Origin: Streptomyces cellostaticus
GTDB taxonomy: Bacteria > Actinomycetota > Actinomycetes > Streptomycetales > Streptomycetaceae
DNA length: 64,000 bases
Assembly: GCF_023630175.1 (NCBI RefSeq)
Contig: NZ_JALLIN010000027.1
Location: forward strand, 41,727 to 105,726
Reading direction: 5' to 3'
Shown here: in pieces, positions 44,558-53,461 of the stretch
How positions within the stretch are numbered: the first letter of the stretch is position 1
Layout: every line of letters starts with the position of its first letter
Notes under the pieces: model-generated
Databases searched by the model: none
Told to the model about the DNA's origin: nothing
The model's input: only the letters and a program-made list of their open reading frames with translations
Position numbers and translations under genes: made by a program

Positions 44558-45594
44558 CCGCCACCCTCGACCGGGCGGCGGACGACAGACTCCTGCCGGG
44601 TTCGCCGCTGCGGAAGCTGCTCGCCCGCCCGGAGCTGGGCTCGGTGGTCGGCGCGCTCGCCGTCTTCGTCTTCTTCGCCGTCGCCGCCGACGGCTTCCTG
44701 CGCGCCGCCAGTCTCAGCACGGTCCTGTACGCCTCCTCGACCATCGGCATCATGGCCGTCCCCGTGGCGCTGCTGATGATCGGCGGCGAGTTCGACCTGT
44801 CCGCCGGCGTCCTGGTGACGTCCTCGGCGCTCGTCTCGTCGATGTCCAGCTACCAGATGACCGCGAACACCTGGGTCGGCGTAGGTGTGTCGCTGCTGGT
44901 CACGCTGGCGATCGGCGCCTTCAACGGCTTCATGCTGACCCGCACGCGACTGCCCAGCTTCATCATCACGCTCGGCACCTTCCTGATGCTGACCGGTATG
45001 AACCTCGGCCTCACCAAGCTGATCGACGACACCGTCTCCACCAAGAGCATCGCCGACATGGAGGGCTTCCCGAGCGCCCACGCCGTGTTCGCCTCGACCC
45101 TCACCGTCGGCGGCGTGGGCTTCAAGGTCACCATCCTGTGGTGGCTGGGCCTGGTCGCCCTCGCCTCCTGGATCCTGATGCGCACCCGCGCCGGCAACTG
45201 GATCTTCGCGGTCGGCGGCAACCAGGACGCGGCCCGCGCGGTCGGCGTCCCCGTCACCGGGACGAAGATCGGCCTCTACATGGGTGTGGCGCTCGGTGCC
45301 TGGATCTCCGGCCAGCACCTGCTCTTCTCCTTCGACGCCGTACAGTCCGGCGAGGGCGTCGGCAACGAGCTGATCTACATCATCGCGGCCGTCATCGGCG
45401 GCTGCCTCATCACCGGCGGCTACGGCAGCGCCGTCGGCTCGGCGGTCGGCGCGCTCCTGTTCGGCATGACCAGCAAGGGCATCGTCTTCGCCGAGTGGAA
45501 CCCGGACTGGTTCAAGTTCTTCCTCGGAGCGATGCTGCTCCTCGCGACCCTGCTCAACGCCTGGGTCCGCAAGCGCGCGGAGGCCGACAAGTGA
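44554..45594 (+). CDS. Sugar ABC transporter permease (RbsC-like)
   Basis: This 346-residue inner-membrane permease has about ten hydrophobic segments. Its conserved cytoplasmic loop is FAVGGNQDAARAVGVPVTGTKIGLY near residue 225, and IGGEFDLSAGVLVTSSALV near 75 is typical of the ribose/galactose/inositol class. GTG at 44554 overlaps the binding-protein stop by 4 bases. It forms the channel for the lipoprotein's ligand. Confidence 0.92.
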   Translation: MTATLDRAADDRLLPGSPLRKLLARPELGSVVGALAVFVFFAVAADGFLRAASLSTVLYASSTIGIMAVPVALLMIGGEFDLSAGVLVTSSALVSSMSSYQMTANTWVGVGVSLLVTLAIGAFNGFMLTRTRLPSFIITLGTFLMLTGMNLGLTKLIDDTVSTKSIADMEGFPSAHAVFASTLTVGGVGFKVTILWWLGLVALASWILMRTRAGNWIFAVGGNQDAARAVGVPVTGTKIGLYMGVALGAWISGQHLLFSFDAVQSGEGVGNELIYIIAAVIGGCLITGGYGSAVGSAVGALLFGMTSKGIVFAEWNPDWFKFFLGAMLLLATLLNAWVRKRAEADK

Positions 45595-46364
45595 CTTCCC
45601 TGGTCGAGCTGACCGACGTCAGCAAGAACTACGGCACCGTCCGCGCCCTCGAAGGCGTCTCCCTCGAGGTCCGTTCCGGGGAGATCACCTGTGTCCTCGG
45701 TGACAACGGGGCCGGCAAGTCGACCCTGATCAAGATCGTCGCGGGCCTGCACCGGCACGACGGCGGCACCCTGCGCATCGAGGGCGAGGAGACGACCCTG
45801 TCCTCCCCGCGCGAGGCCCTGGACCGGGGCATCGCCACGGTCTACCAGGACCTCGCCGTCGTTCCCCTGATGCCGGTCTGGCGCAACTTCTTCCTGGGCT
45901 CGGAGCCCCGCCGGGGCGCGGGGCCCTTCAAACGCCTGGACATCGACCTCATGCGCCGCACCACGCGCGAGGCACTGCTGCGCATGGGCATCGACCTGCG
46001 CGACGTCGACCAGCCCATCGGCACCCTCTCCGGCGGCGAGCGCCAGTGCGTGGCGATCGCCCGCGCCGTCCACTTCGGCGCGAAGGTCCTGATCCTGGAC
46101 GAACCGACGGCGGCGCTGGGCGTGAAGCAGTCGGGCGTGGTGCTGAAGTACGTGGCGGCGGCACGTGACGAGGGCCTGGGCGTCGTGCTGATCACCCACA
46201 ACCCGCACCACGCGTACCTGGTGGGCGACAGGTTCGTCCTGCTGCGGCGGGGCACGATGGTGGGCAATCACACACGGGACGGCATCACCCTGGACGAGCT
46301 GACCCAGCAGATGGCGGGAGGGTCCGACCTGGACGCTCTGCGCCACGAACTGGAGCGCGGCTGA
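45591..46364 (+). CDS. Sugar ABC transporter ATP-binding protein, single-domain
   Basis: This 257-residue ATPase has Walker A CVLGDNGAGKSTLIKIVAGL near residue 33, signature TLSGGERQCVAIARAVHFG near 143, Walker B VLILDEPTAALGVKQ near 165 and the switch histidine VVLITHNPHHAYLV near 200. Many importers of this class have a double-length ATPase (about 500 residues); this one has a single domain and should act as a homodimer. The GTG overlaps the permease stop. It powers uptake of the sugar. Confidence 0.92.
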   Translation: MTSLVELTDVSKNYGTVRALEGVSLEVRSGEITCVLGDNGAGKSTLIKIVAGLHRHDGGTLRIEGEETTLSSPREALDRGIATVYQDLAVVPLMPVWRNFFLGSEPRRGAGPFKRLDIDLMRRTTREALLRMGIDLRDVDQPIGTLSGGERQCVAIARAVHFGAKVLILDEPTAALGVKQSGVVLKYVAAARDEGLGVVLITHNPHHAYLVGDRFVLLRRGTMVGNHTRDGITLDELTQQMAGGSDLDALRHELERG

Positions 46365-46508
46365 GGGGCCGCGGGACCGTGCCGGCCCGGGGCCCCGCCG
46401 GGTGGCCGCGACCGGACCGGACGGACCCCGCAGGGCACCGATCGCGCACCCGCCGGTCCGCGGCCGGATACGGCACCCGCCCCCGCGGTGAGGCAGAATC
46501 GAGCAACG

Positions 46509-47654
46509 ATGAGCACCTACCGCGACCTCACCGCACCCATCGGCTCCCGACGGGCCCCCGTGCTGCGCACGGTCGGGACCAGGGAACGCCGCTCGCACCT
46601 GACCGCGCCCCGCGTGCCCACGGTCGGCATCGACATCGGCGGCACCAAGGTCATGGCGGGCGTGGTGGACGCCGACGGCAACATCCTGGAGAAGCTCCGC
46701 ACGGAGACCCCGGACAAGTCCAAGAGCCCCAAGGTGGTCGAGGACACCATCGCCGAGCTGGTGCTGGACCTGTCCGACCGGCACGACGTGCACGCGGTCG
46801 GCATCGGCGCGGCCGGCTGGGTCGACGCCGACCGCAACCGCGTCCTGTTCGCGCCCCACCTGTCCTGGCGCAACGAGCCCCTGCGGGACCGCCTCGCCGG
46901 CCGCCTGTCCGTACCGGTCCTGGTGGACAACGACGCCAACACTGCAGCCTGGGCGGAGTGGCGCTTCGGCGCGGGACGCGGTGAGGACCACCTGGTCATG
47001 ATCACCCTCGGCACCGGCATCGGCGGCGCCATCCTGGAGGACGGCCAGGTCAAACGCGGCAAGTACGGTGTGGCCGGTGAGTTCGGCCACATGCAGGTGG
47101 TGCCCGGCGGCCACCGGTGCCCGTGCGGCAACCGCGGCTGCTGGGAGCAGTACAGCTCGGGCAACGCGCTCGTCCGGGAGGCCAAGGAACTGGCCGCGGC
47201 CGACTCCCCGGTGGCCTACGGGATCATCGAGCACGTCAAGGGCGCCATCGACGACATCTCCGGCCCGATGATCACCGAGCTGGCCCGCGAGGGCGACGCC
47301 ATGTGCGTCGAGCTGCTGCAGGACATCGGGCAGTGGCTCGGCGTCGGCATCGCCAACCTGGCGGCCGCACTCGACCCCTCCTGCTTCGTGATCGGCGGCG
47401 GGGTCAGCGCGGCCGACGACCTGCTCATCGGCCCCGCCCGGGACGCGTTCAAGCGCCACCTCACCGGCCGCGGCTACCGCCCCGAGGCCCGTATCACCCG
47501 CGCCCAGCTCGGCCCCGATGCCGGCATGGTGGGCGCCGCCGACCTCGCCCGGCTGGTCGCCCGCCGGTTCCGGCGGGCCAAGCGGCGCCGGGTGGAGCGC
47601 CACGAGCGCTACGAGCGGTACGCGCGGGCCCTCCGCGACCAGGACACCGCATGA
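46509..47654 (+). CDS. ROK-family sugar kinase (glucokinase-like)
   Basis: The 381-residue protein has the ROK phosphate loop VGIDIGGTKVMAGVVD near residue 40, DNDANTAAWAEWRFG near 140 with the catalytic Asp region, and the zinc-binding block GHRCPCGNRGCWEQYSSG near 205. A 37-residue N-terminal extension is present that is unusual for simple glucokinases. It is located 144 bases after the importer operon and probably phosphorylates its sugar. ATG 46509 is chosen over GTG 46488; neither has a strong ribosome site. Confidence 0.9.
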   Translation: MSTYRDLTAPIGSRRAPVLRTVGTRERRSHLTAPRVPTVGIDIGGTKVMAGVVDADGNILEKLRTETPDKSKSPKVVEDTIAELVLDLSDRHDVHAVGIGAAGWVDADRNRVLFAPHLSWRNEPLRDRLAGRLSVPVLVDNDANTAAWAEWRFGAGRGEDHLVMITLGTGIGGAILEDGQVKRGKYGVAGEFGHMQVVPGGHRCPCGNRGCWEQYSSGNALVREAKELAAADSPVAYGIIEHVKGAIDDISGPMITELAREGDAMCVELLQDIGQWLGVGIANLAAALDPSCFVIGGGVSAADDLLIGPARDAFKRHLTGRGYRPEARITRAQLGPDAGMVGAADLARLVARRFRRAKRRRVERHERYERYARALRDQDTA

Positions 47655-48232
47655 CCGCGTCGGTGCCGCACCAGGCCGCGCCGCCGGACGAGCCGCGCCG
47701 GACCGTGGAGAACCCCCGTCACAGGACGAAGCGCAGGACCCTCACCCTGCTGATCATCGTGCTGCTCATCGGGGTCCCCGCGGGCTATCTCGTGATCTCC
47801 GCCAACCAGAGCCGCAGCAGCGGCAGGGACAAGGAGGAGAAGTACTCGGCGACCGGCCTCACCCCGGGCTTCCCCTCCAAGGTGCAGCGCCGCATCTACC
47901 AGGTGGCCGTTCCGCACCCCGCCGACTACATCGCCTACTACGAGACCAACAACTGGAAGACCAGCCGGCTGTACATACAGTTCCGCACCAACAGCGCCGG
48001 ACTGGAGAGCTTCCTGGGCGCCATGGGCGTACGCCGGGACGAACTGGAGAAGGGCGCCAGGCCGATCAGCGCCCGCGACCGCGAGGTCTCCGGCTGGAAC
48101 TTCACCGGACCCGGCCCGTGGTTCGGGCTGACCCATCCGCAGCGGAACCCGGCGCCCACCCAGGACGTGCTGGTGAACATGGCCGACCCGAACTTCCCGA
48201 TGGTGTACGTCGTCTCGCGCACGGTGCCGTAG
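47651..48232 (+). CDS. Hypothetical protein with one membrane helix
   Basis: The 193-residue protein has a basic N-terminus and one helix (TLTLLIIVLLIGVPAGYLVI, about residues 31-50), then an extracellular domain with YEGTNNWKTS-like segments (YETNNWKTSRLYIQFRTNSAG) and FTGPGPWFGLTHPQRNP near residue 150. I do not recognise the fold. The ATG overlaps the kinase stop by 4 bases, so it is made with the kinase. Similar small proteins follow ROK kinases in other Streptomyces, as far as I recall. Confidence 0.7.
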   Translation: MTASVPHQAAPPDEPRRTVENPRHRTKRRTLTLLIIVLLIGVPAGYLVISANQSRSSGRDKEEKYSATGLTPGFPSKVQRRIYQVAVPHPADYIAYYETNNWKTSRLYIQFRTNSAGLESFLGAMGVRRDELEKGARPISARDREVSGWNFTGPGPWFGLTHPQRNPAPTQDVLVNMADPNFPMVYVVSRTVP

Positions 48233-48364
48233 CGCGGTCGCCCGAGGCCACCGGGCCCCTGGGGCGACGGCGCCGCCCGGCCGCCGCACCCGGTTGTCGG
48301 ACCCCGCCCGTAGAGTCGAGGACGTCCGGACGGTCCAGGACCCGGGCGGGAGGTGGCAGAACGC

Positions 48365-51226
48365 ATGAGCGGTGGCACGACCGCGGTCCCGGGAGCGGCG
48401 GGAGGGCCCGGCCGCGCAGGGAACCCGGTACCGGTGCGCCTCGCCTGCGTCTACCTGCCCGCGCCCGTCCCGCGCGAGAGCCGGATCGCCTTCTGGGACC
48501 CCGAGGGCGGCCCGCTGCCCGACGGCGGGGGGACCGGCGCGCCCGCCGTGGAGGAGCTGACCGTCGTACGGCGCCACGGAGCGGGGGCACGCCGCCGGCG
48601 GGTGCCCGCGCTGACCCTGCCGATCGCCGACGCCCTGCCCCTGCTGGTGCGGGCCCGGCGCGACCCGGCCGCCCACCCGGCCACCGCCTGCTGGGGCGCC
48701 GCCGCGCTGCACGCCCTGCGCCTCGTCGCCCGCGGCCGCCTGCTGCCCGGCCTGACTCCCGGCGGTCACGACGCCTGGCGCGCCGGTCCACTGGAGCCCG
48801 GCGACCTCACCCATCTGCGCGCGGTGGCCGCCGCCCTGCCGCCCGAGGGCCACGCGGTCCCGCTGCCGGAACCCGGCCCGCTGCGGCTGCCCGAACCGGA
48901 GGCGCTGGTCCGCTCCTTCCTGGACGCGGTCGCCGACACGCTGCCCCGCACCCCGGCCGCCGCCCACAGCGCGGGCCGCCCGTTCGCCGCCCGGGAGCCC
49001 CAGTCCCTGCCGCACGCGCACGGCTGGGCCGCGGAGGTCGCCGCCGGCATGGACGCGGGCGTACGGATCTCGCTGCGCCTCGACCTGTCCGCGTACGACG
49101 TCTTCGACGCCGGAACCGCCGCCGGAGCCCGCGCCGCCGGGGCCGCGATCGTCCAGGTGCACAGCCTCGCCGACCCCACCCTGATGGCCGACGCGGCCGC
49201 CCTGTGGGCCGGTGCGGCGGACGCCGCGTTCGGGCCGCGCGCCCACGTCGACGCCGCCCTCGCGGTACGGCGCGCGGCCCGGGTGTGGCCGCCGCTGCAC
49301 CGGCTCACCGAGCAGGACGTCCCCGACGTCCTCGCCCTGTCGGAGGAGGAGCTCGGCGACCTGCTCGGCGTGGCCACCGCGCGGCTCGGCGCCGCCGGGG
49401 TCGCCGTGCACTGGCCCCGCGACCTCGCCCGTGACCTCGGTGCCGCCGCCGTGGTGCGCCCGGCGCCCGGCTCGGCCACCGACGGCACGGGGTTCTTCGA
49501 GAGCGAGGAGCTGCTGCGGTTCGGCTGGCAGCTCGCACTCGGCGGGGAACCGCTCAGCGAGGCCGAGATGGACGCGCTCGCCGAGGCCCACCGGCCGGTC
49601 GTACGACTGCGCGACCGCTGGGTGCTGGTCGATCCGGCCCTGGCCCGCAAGGCCCGCAAACGCGAACTGGGCCTGCTCGACCCGGTCGACGCGCTGTCCG
49701 TCGCGCTCACCGGCACCGCCGAGGTGGACGGCGAGACCGTCGACGCCGTCCCGACCGGCGCGCTCGCTGCCCTGCGCGACCGCCTCTGCGCCGGAACGCC
49801 CCCGGCCGAACCGCCCGCCGGACTCGCCGCCACCCTCCGCGACTACCAGTTGCGCGGCCTGGCCTGGCTCGACCTGATGACCTCCCTCGGCCTCGGCGGC
49901 TGCCTCGCCGACGACATGGGCCTGGGCAAGACGGTCACGCTCATCGCCCTGCACCTGAAGCGGGCCCGCACCGAGCCGACCCTGGTGGTCTGCCCCGCGT
50001 CCCTGCTGGGCAACTGGCAGCGCGAGATCACCCGGTTCGCGCCCGGTGTCCCCGTCCGCCGCTTCCACGGCCCCGACCGCACCCTGGACGGCCTGGCCGG
50101 CGGCTTCGTCCTCACCACGTACGGCACGATGCGCTCCACCGCCGAGCGGCTCGCCGGGCAGCCCTGGGGGATGGTCGTCGCCGACGAGGCGCAGCACGTG
50201 AAGAACCCGTACTCCGCGACCGCCAAGGCGCTGCGGACCATCCCGGCGCCCGCGCGCGTGGCCCTCACCGGCACCCCGGTGGAGAACAACCTCTCCGAAC
50301 TGTGGGCCCTCCTCGACTGGACCACGCCCGGTCTGCTCGGCCCGCTGAAGTCCTTCCGCGCCCGGCACGCGCGCGCCGTGGAGAACGGCGAGGACCAGGA
50401 GGCGGTGCAGCGGCTGTCCCGGCTGGTCCGACCGTTCCTGCTGCGCCGCAGGAAGTCCGACCCCGGCATCGTGCCCGAGCTGCCGCCCAAGACCGAGACC
50501 GACCACCCGGTGCCGCTCACCCGTGAGCAGGCCGCCCTGTACGAGGCCGTGGTGCGCGAGTCCATGCTGGCCATCGAGACCGCGGAGGGCATCGGCCGGC
50601 GTGGCCTGGTCCTGAAACTCCTCGGCGCCCTGAAGCAGATCTGCGACCACCCCGCGCTGTACCTCAAGGAGGACGCCCGCACCGACCGGCTGGCCGCCCG
50701 GTCCGGCAAACTCGCCCTGCTGGACGAACTGCTGGACACCGTGCTCGCCGAGGACGGCTCCGCCCTCGTCTTCACCCAGTACGTCGGCATGGCCCGGCTC
50801 GTCACCGCCCACCTGTCCGCCCGCGCGATCCCCGTCGACCTGCTGCACGGCGGCACGCCGGTCCCGGAGCGCGAGCGCATGGTCGACCGCTTCCAGAGCG
50901 GCGGGACACCCGTGCTGGTGCTCTCCCTGAAGGCGGCCGGTACCGGCCTGAACCTCACCCGCGCGGGCCATGTCGTCCACTTCGACCGCTGGTGGAACCC
51001 GGCCGTCGAGGAGCAGGCCACCGACCGCGCGTACCGCATCGGCCAGACCCAGCCCGTTCAGGTCCACCGCCTGGTCACCGAGGGCACGGTGGAGGACCGC
51101 ATCGCCGAGATGCTCGCCTCCAAGAGGGCCCTCGCCGACGCCGTCCTCGGCTCCGGTGAGTCCGCCCTGACGGAGCTGACGGACCGTGAACTGTCCGACC
51201 TGGTCACACTGCGGAGGTCCTCATGA
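48365..51226 (+). CDS. SNF2-family DNA-dependent ATPase/helicase
   Basis: The protein has about 953 residues. The first 480 form the actinobacterial N-terminal region (SNF2_assoc type, low similarity). The SNF2 core starts with RDYQLRGLAWLDLMTSLGLGG, DDMGLGKTVTLIALHLKR near residue 515, DEAQHVKN near 605, LTGTPVENNLSELWAL near 640 and ends with the helicase C block VLSLKAAGTGLNLTRAGHVVHFDRWWNPAVEEQATDRAYRIGQ near 860. The start at ATG 48365 has GGGAGGTG 9 bases upstream. It overlaps the next gene by 4 bases. The pair with a SWIM protein is conserved in actinobacteria and presumably remodels DNA-protein complexes or RNA polymerase. Confidence 0.92.
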   Translation: MSGGTTAVPGAAGGPGRAGNPVPVRLACVYLPAPVPRESRIAFWDPEGGPLPDGGGTGAPAVEELTVVRRHGAGARRRRVPALTLPIADALPLLVRARRDPAAHPATACWGAAALHALRLVARGRLLPGLTPGGHDAWRAGPLEPGDLTHLRAVAAALPPEGHAVPLPEPGPLRLPEPEALVRSFLDAVADTLPRTPAAAHSAGRPFAAREPQSLPHAHGWAAEVAAGMDAGVRISLRLDLSAYDVFDAGTAAGARAAGAAIVQVHSLADPTLMADAAALWAGAADAAFGPRAHVDAALAVRRAARVWPPLHRLTEQDVPDVLALSEEELGDLLGVATARLGAAGVAVHWPRDLARDLGAAAVVRPAPGSATDGTGFFESEELLRFGWQLALGGEPLSEAEMDALAEAHRPVVRLRDRWVLVDPALARKARKRELGLLDPVDALSVALTGTAEVDGETVDAVPTGALAALRDRLCAGTPPAEPPAGLAATLRDYQLRGLAWLDLMTSLGLGGCLADDMGLGKTVTLIALHLKRARTEPTLVVCPASLLGNWQREITRFAPGVPVRRFHGPDRTLDGLAGGFVLTTYGTMRSTAERLAGQPWGMVVADEAQHVKNPYSATAKALRTIPAPARVALTGTPVENNLSELWALLDWTTPGLLGPLKSFRARHARAVENGEDQEAVQRLSRLVRPFLLRRRKSDPGIVPELPPKTETDHPVPLTREQAALYEAVVRESMLAIETAEGIGRRGLVLKLLGALKQICDHPALYLKEDARTDRLAARSGKLALLDELLDTVLAEDGSALVFTQYVGMARLVTAHLSARAIPVDLLHGGTPVPERERMVDRFQSGGTPVLVLSLKAAGTGLNLTRAGHVVHFDRWWNPAVEEQATDRAYRIGQTQPVQVHRLVTEGTVEDRIAEMLASKRALADAVLGSGESALTELTDRELSDLVTLRRSS

Positions 51227-53235
51227 CGAGCGGGGACCGGCGTCCCGGCGACGCCGCCCGTGAGGCCCTGCGCACCGCACGCGGGCGCACCGGGGCCGCT
51301 CAGCGCGAGACGGACCCCGAACCGGAGGGCGCACCGGCCGGCACCGACTCCGGCGCGGACCGCGCCGCCCCGGCCGATCCCCGCCCCGGCGACATCGCCA
51401 GGGCGGCACTGCGCGCCGTGACGGCCGACCCGGACCACGCAGGCGCCCAGCGGTCCGGCCCACCCGCCGAGGCGGCTGCGTCGTCCGAGGCGGGCCGAGC
51501 CGGCGGGGCGGCCCCTTCCTCCGGCACGGCACCGTCCCCCGACGCGGCTCCACCCGGCGGGGATGCGCCGGCATCCGGCGCCGCCTCCGCCGGAGAGCGA
51601 CCCGGTGACGTCGCGCGGGAGGCACTGCGCGCGGCCCGGCGGGAGGCGTCGCGGGCCCGGGCCGCGGAAGGCGGCGCAGGACGCGGGGGCCGCGCGTCCG
51701 CCCGCCGGGCCTCCGGACCGTCCCGGACGCCCGCCGCCTCCGGACCGCCCGGCGAGGAGCCACGAGCCGCACGCGCCCGAGCCGTCCAGGACATGCGGCA
51801 GTTCCTGAACACCGCCTTCCGCATGCCCTCCTCGACCGACGGACCGGAGATCACGGACGCGCCCGGCGCCCCGGAGTCCCCGGAGGGCGGGGACGAGCCG
51901 GGCGACACCGGCACCCCCGTCCGCCCGGACCGGGGCGCGGCGGCGCCCCCGCCGGTGCCCGGCACCATGGCCACGCCGCACCGGGACTCCGAACTGCGCC
52001 GCACCTTCCCGGCGTTCCCGCCCCGGACGGCCCGGGAAGAGAGCTCCGCGTTCGCCGGCACCTGGTGGGGCAACGCCTGGGTCGACGCGCTGGAGCGGGG
52101 CGCGCTGGACGCCAGGAGGCTGGCCCGTGGCCGGGGCTACGCGGACGGGGGCAACGTGGACGCGATCACGGTGACGCCCGGCCTGGTGCTGGCGTACGTG
52201 CGGGGGAGCCGCCCGCGCCCGTACCGGGTGCAGGTGCGCCTGCGCACCCTGGAGGACGACGGCTGGGAACGCTTCCTGGACGCGGCCGCGGACCGGCCGG
52301 GCCACATCGCGGCGCTGCTCGACAGGGAACTGCCCGAGTCACTCGCCGACTGCGGCGTGCCCCTGCTGCCCGGCCCCCGCGATCTCGCCCCCCGCTGCAG
52401 TTGCCCCGACTCCGCCCACCCCTGCAAACACGCGGCCGCCCTCTGCTACCAGACGGCACGCCTGCTCGACGCCGACCCCTTCGTGCTGCTCCTGCTGCGC
52501 GGCCGCGGTGAGCGCGAGCTGCTGGACGCCCTGTCCCGCCGCAGCGCCGCGCGATCGGCCCGCGCCGCCCGGGAGGGGGCGCCGAGTTCGCTCCCCGGGA
52601 TCCGTGCCGCCGACGCCCTCGCCCCGCGCCGGCTGCCGCCCCTGCCGCAGCCCCTGCCCGTCCCGCCGCACCCGGAGCAGCCGCCGGTGTACCCGGCGGC
52701 GCCCGGCGGCCCGGACCCCCTCGCGCTGGACCAGCTCGCCACCGACGCCGCCGCCCGCGCGCACGCCCTGCTCACCACCGGAGCCGACCCGGTCGGTGAA
52801 CTCACGCTCTGGCAGGACGCCGTACGGCTCGCCGCGGCACGCCCGGGCTCCGGTCTGACCGCCGCCACCCGCGCGCTGTACGCGACGCTCGCCGCAGCGG
52901 TCGGTCGTACCCCGGCCGAACTGGCCCGCGCGGTCGCCGCCTGGCGGCAGGGCGGCCCGGAGGGGCTGGCCGTCCTGGAGGACCCCTGGGACCCGCCGGC
53001 CGGCCGCTTCGACCGGGCCCGCCCGCTGCTGCTGGCCGCCGACCTCCCGGCGTTCCGCCCCTGGCGCAACCACCTCACCCACCCGCGCGGCCACGTCCAG
53101 CTCCGCCTGGGCCGCGACGGCCTCTGGTACGCCTACGAGTCGGAGCCGGGCCGGGACGACTGGTGGCCCCGGGGCACGGCCGACCCGGACCCCGTCGGGG
53201 CCCTGACCGGCCTGGGCGCCCCGGACGAGTCGTAG
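51223..53235 (+). CDS. SWIM zinc-finger protein
   Basis: The 670-residue protein has a long N-terminal part (about residues 1-225) of low complexity, rich in Ala, Gly, Pro and Asp with repeated GDVAREALRAARREA / GDIARAALRAVTADP units. The SWIM core follows: WWGNAWVDALERGALDARRLARGRGYADGGNV near 285 and the zinc motif CSCPDSAHPCKHAAAL near 391. The C-terminal half is helical. SWIM domains bind DNA or protein. It is translationally coupled to the SNF2 gene, so they likely act together. Confidence 0.9.
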   Translation: MTSGDRRPGDAAREALRTARGRTGAAQRETDPEPEGAPAGTDSGADRAAPADPRPGDIARAALRAVTADPDHAGAQRSGPPAEAAASSEAGRAGGAAPSSGTAPSPDAAPPGGDAPASGAASAGERPGDVAREALRAARREASRARAAEGGAGRGGRASARRASGPSRTPAASGPPGEEPRAARARAVQDMRQFLNTAFRMPSSTDGPEITDAPGAPESPEGGDEPGDTGTPVRPDRGAAAPPPVPGTMATPHRDSELRRTFPAFPPRTAREESSAFAGTWWGNAWVDALERGALDARRLARGRGYADGGNVDAITVTPGLVLAYVRGSRPRPYRVQVRLRTLEDDGWERFLDAAADRPGHIAALLDRELPESLADCGVPLLPGPRDLAPRCSCPDSAHPCKHAAALCYQTARLLDADPFVLLLLRGRGERELLDALSRRSAARSARAAREGAPSSLPGIRAADALAPRRLPPLPQPLPVPPHPEQPPVYPAAPGGPDPLALDQLATDAAARAHALLTTGADPVGELTLWQDAVRLAAARPGSGLTAATRALYATLAAAVGRTPAELARAVAAWRQGGPEGLAVLEDPWDPPAGRFDRARPLLLAADLPAFRPWRNHLTHPRGHVQLRLGRDGLWYAYESEPGRDDWWPRGTADPDPVGALTGLGAPDES

Positions 53236-53246
53236 GCCGCGCCCCG

Positions 53247-53270
53247 GTGTCCGTGTGTCCGTGTGTCCGG
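53247..53270. repeat. Three tandem 8-bp repeats (GTGTCCGT)
   Basis: Three copies in a row at 53247-53254, 53255-53262 and 53263-53270 (the last with one change) lie between the convergent SWIM and MMPL genes. Probably a slippage array without function. Confidence 0.6.
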
Positions 53271-53461
53271 GACACGGCCCACCGGTCGGGAGCCCGCCGC
53301 GCCCGGGCCGTCGTGGACGGAGCCGGGCTCGTGCCGGCGCCGTCCGGCACCGGCTCCCGGATCGCTCCCGCCGGCCGCCGGCCGGTCGCCTCTCCGGATC
53401 GACCCTCTCCGGGCGGGCCGTGCACGCGCCGGGTCCGTCGAGGTCACCGGAGCCCGCGTCC

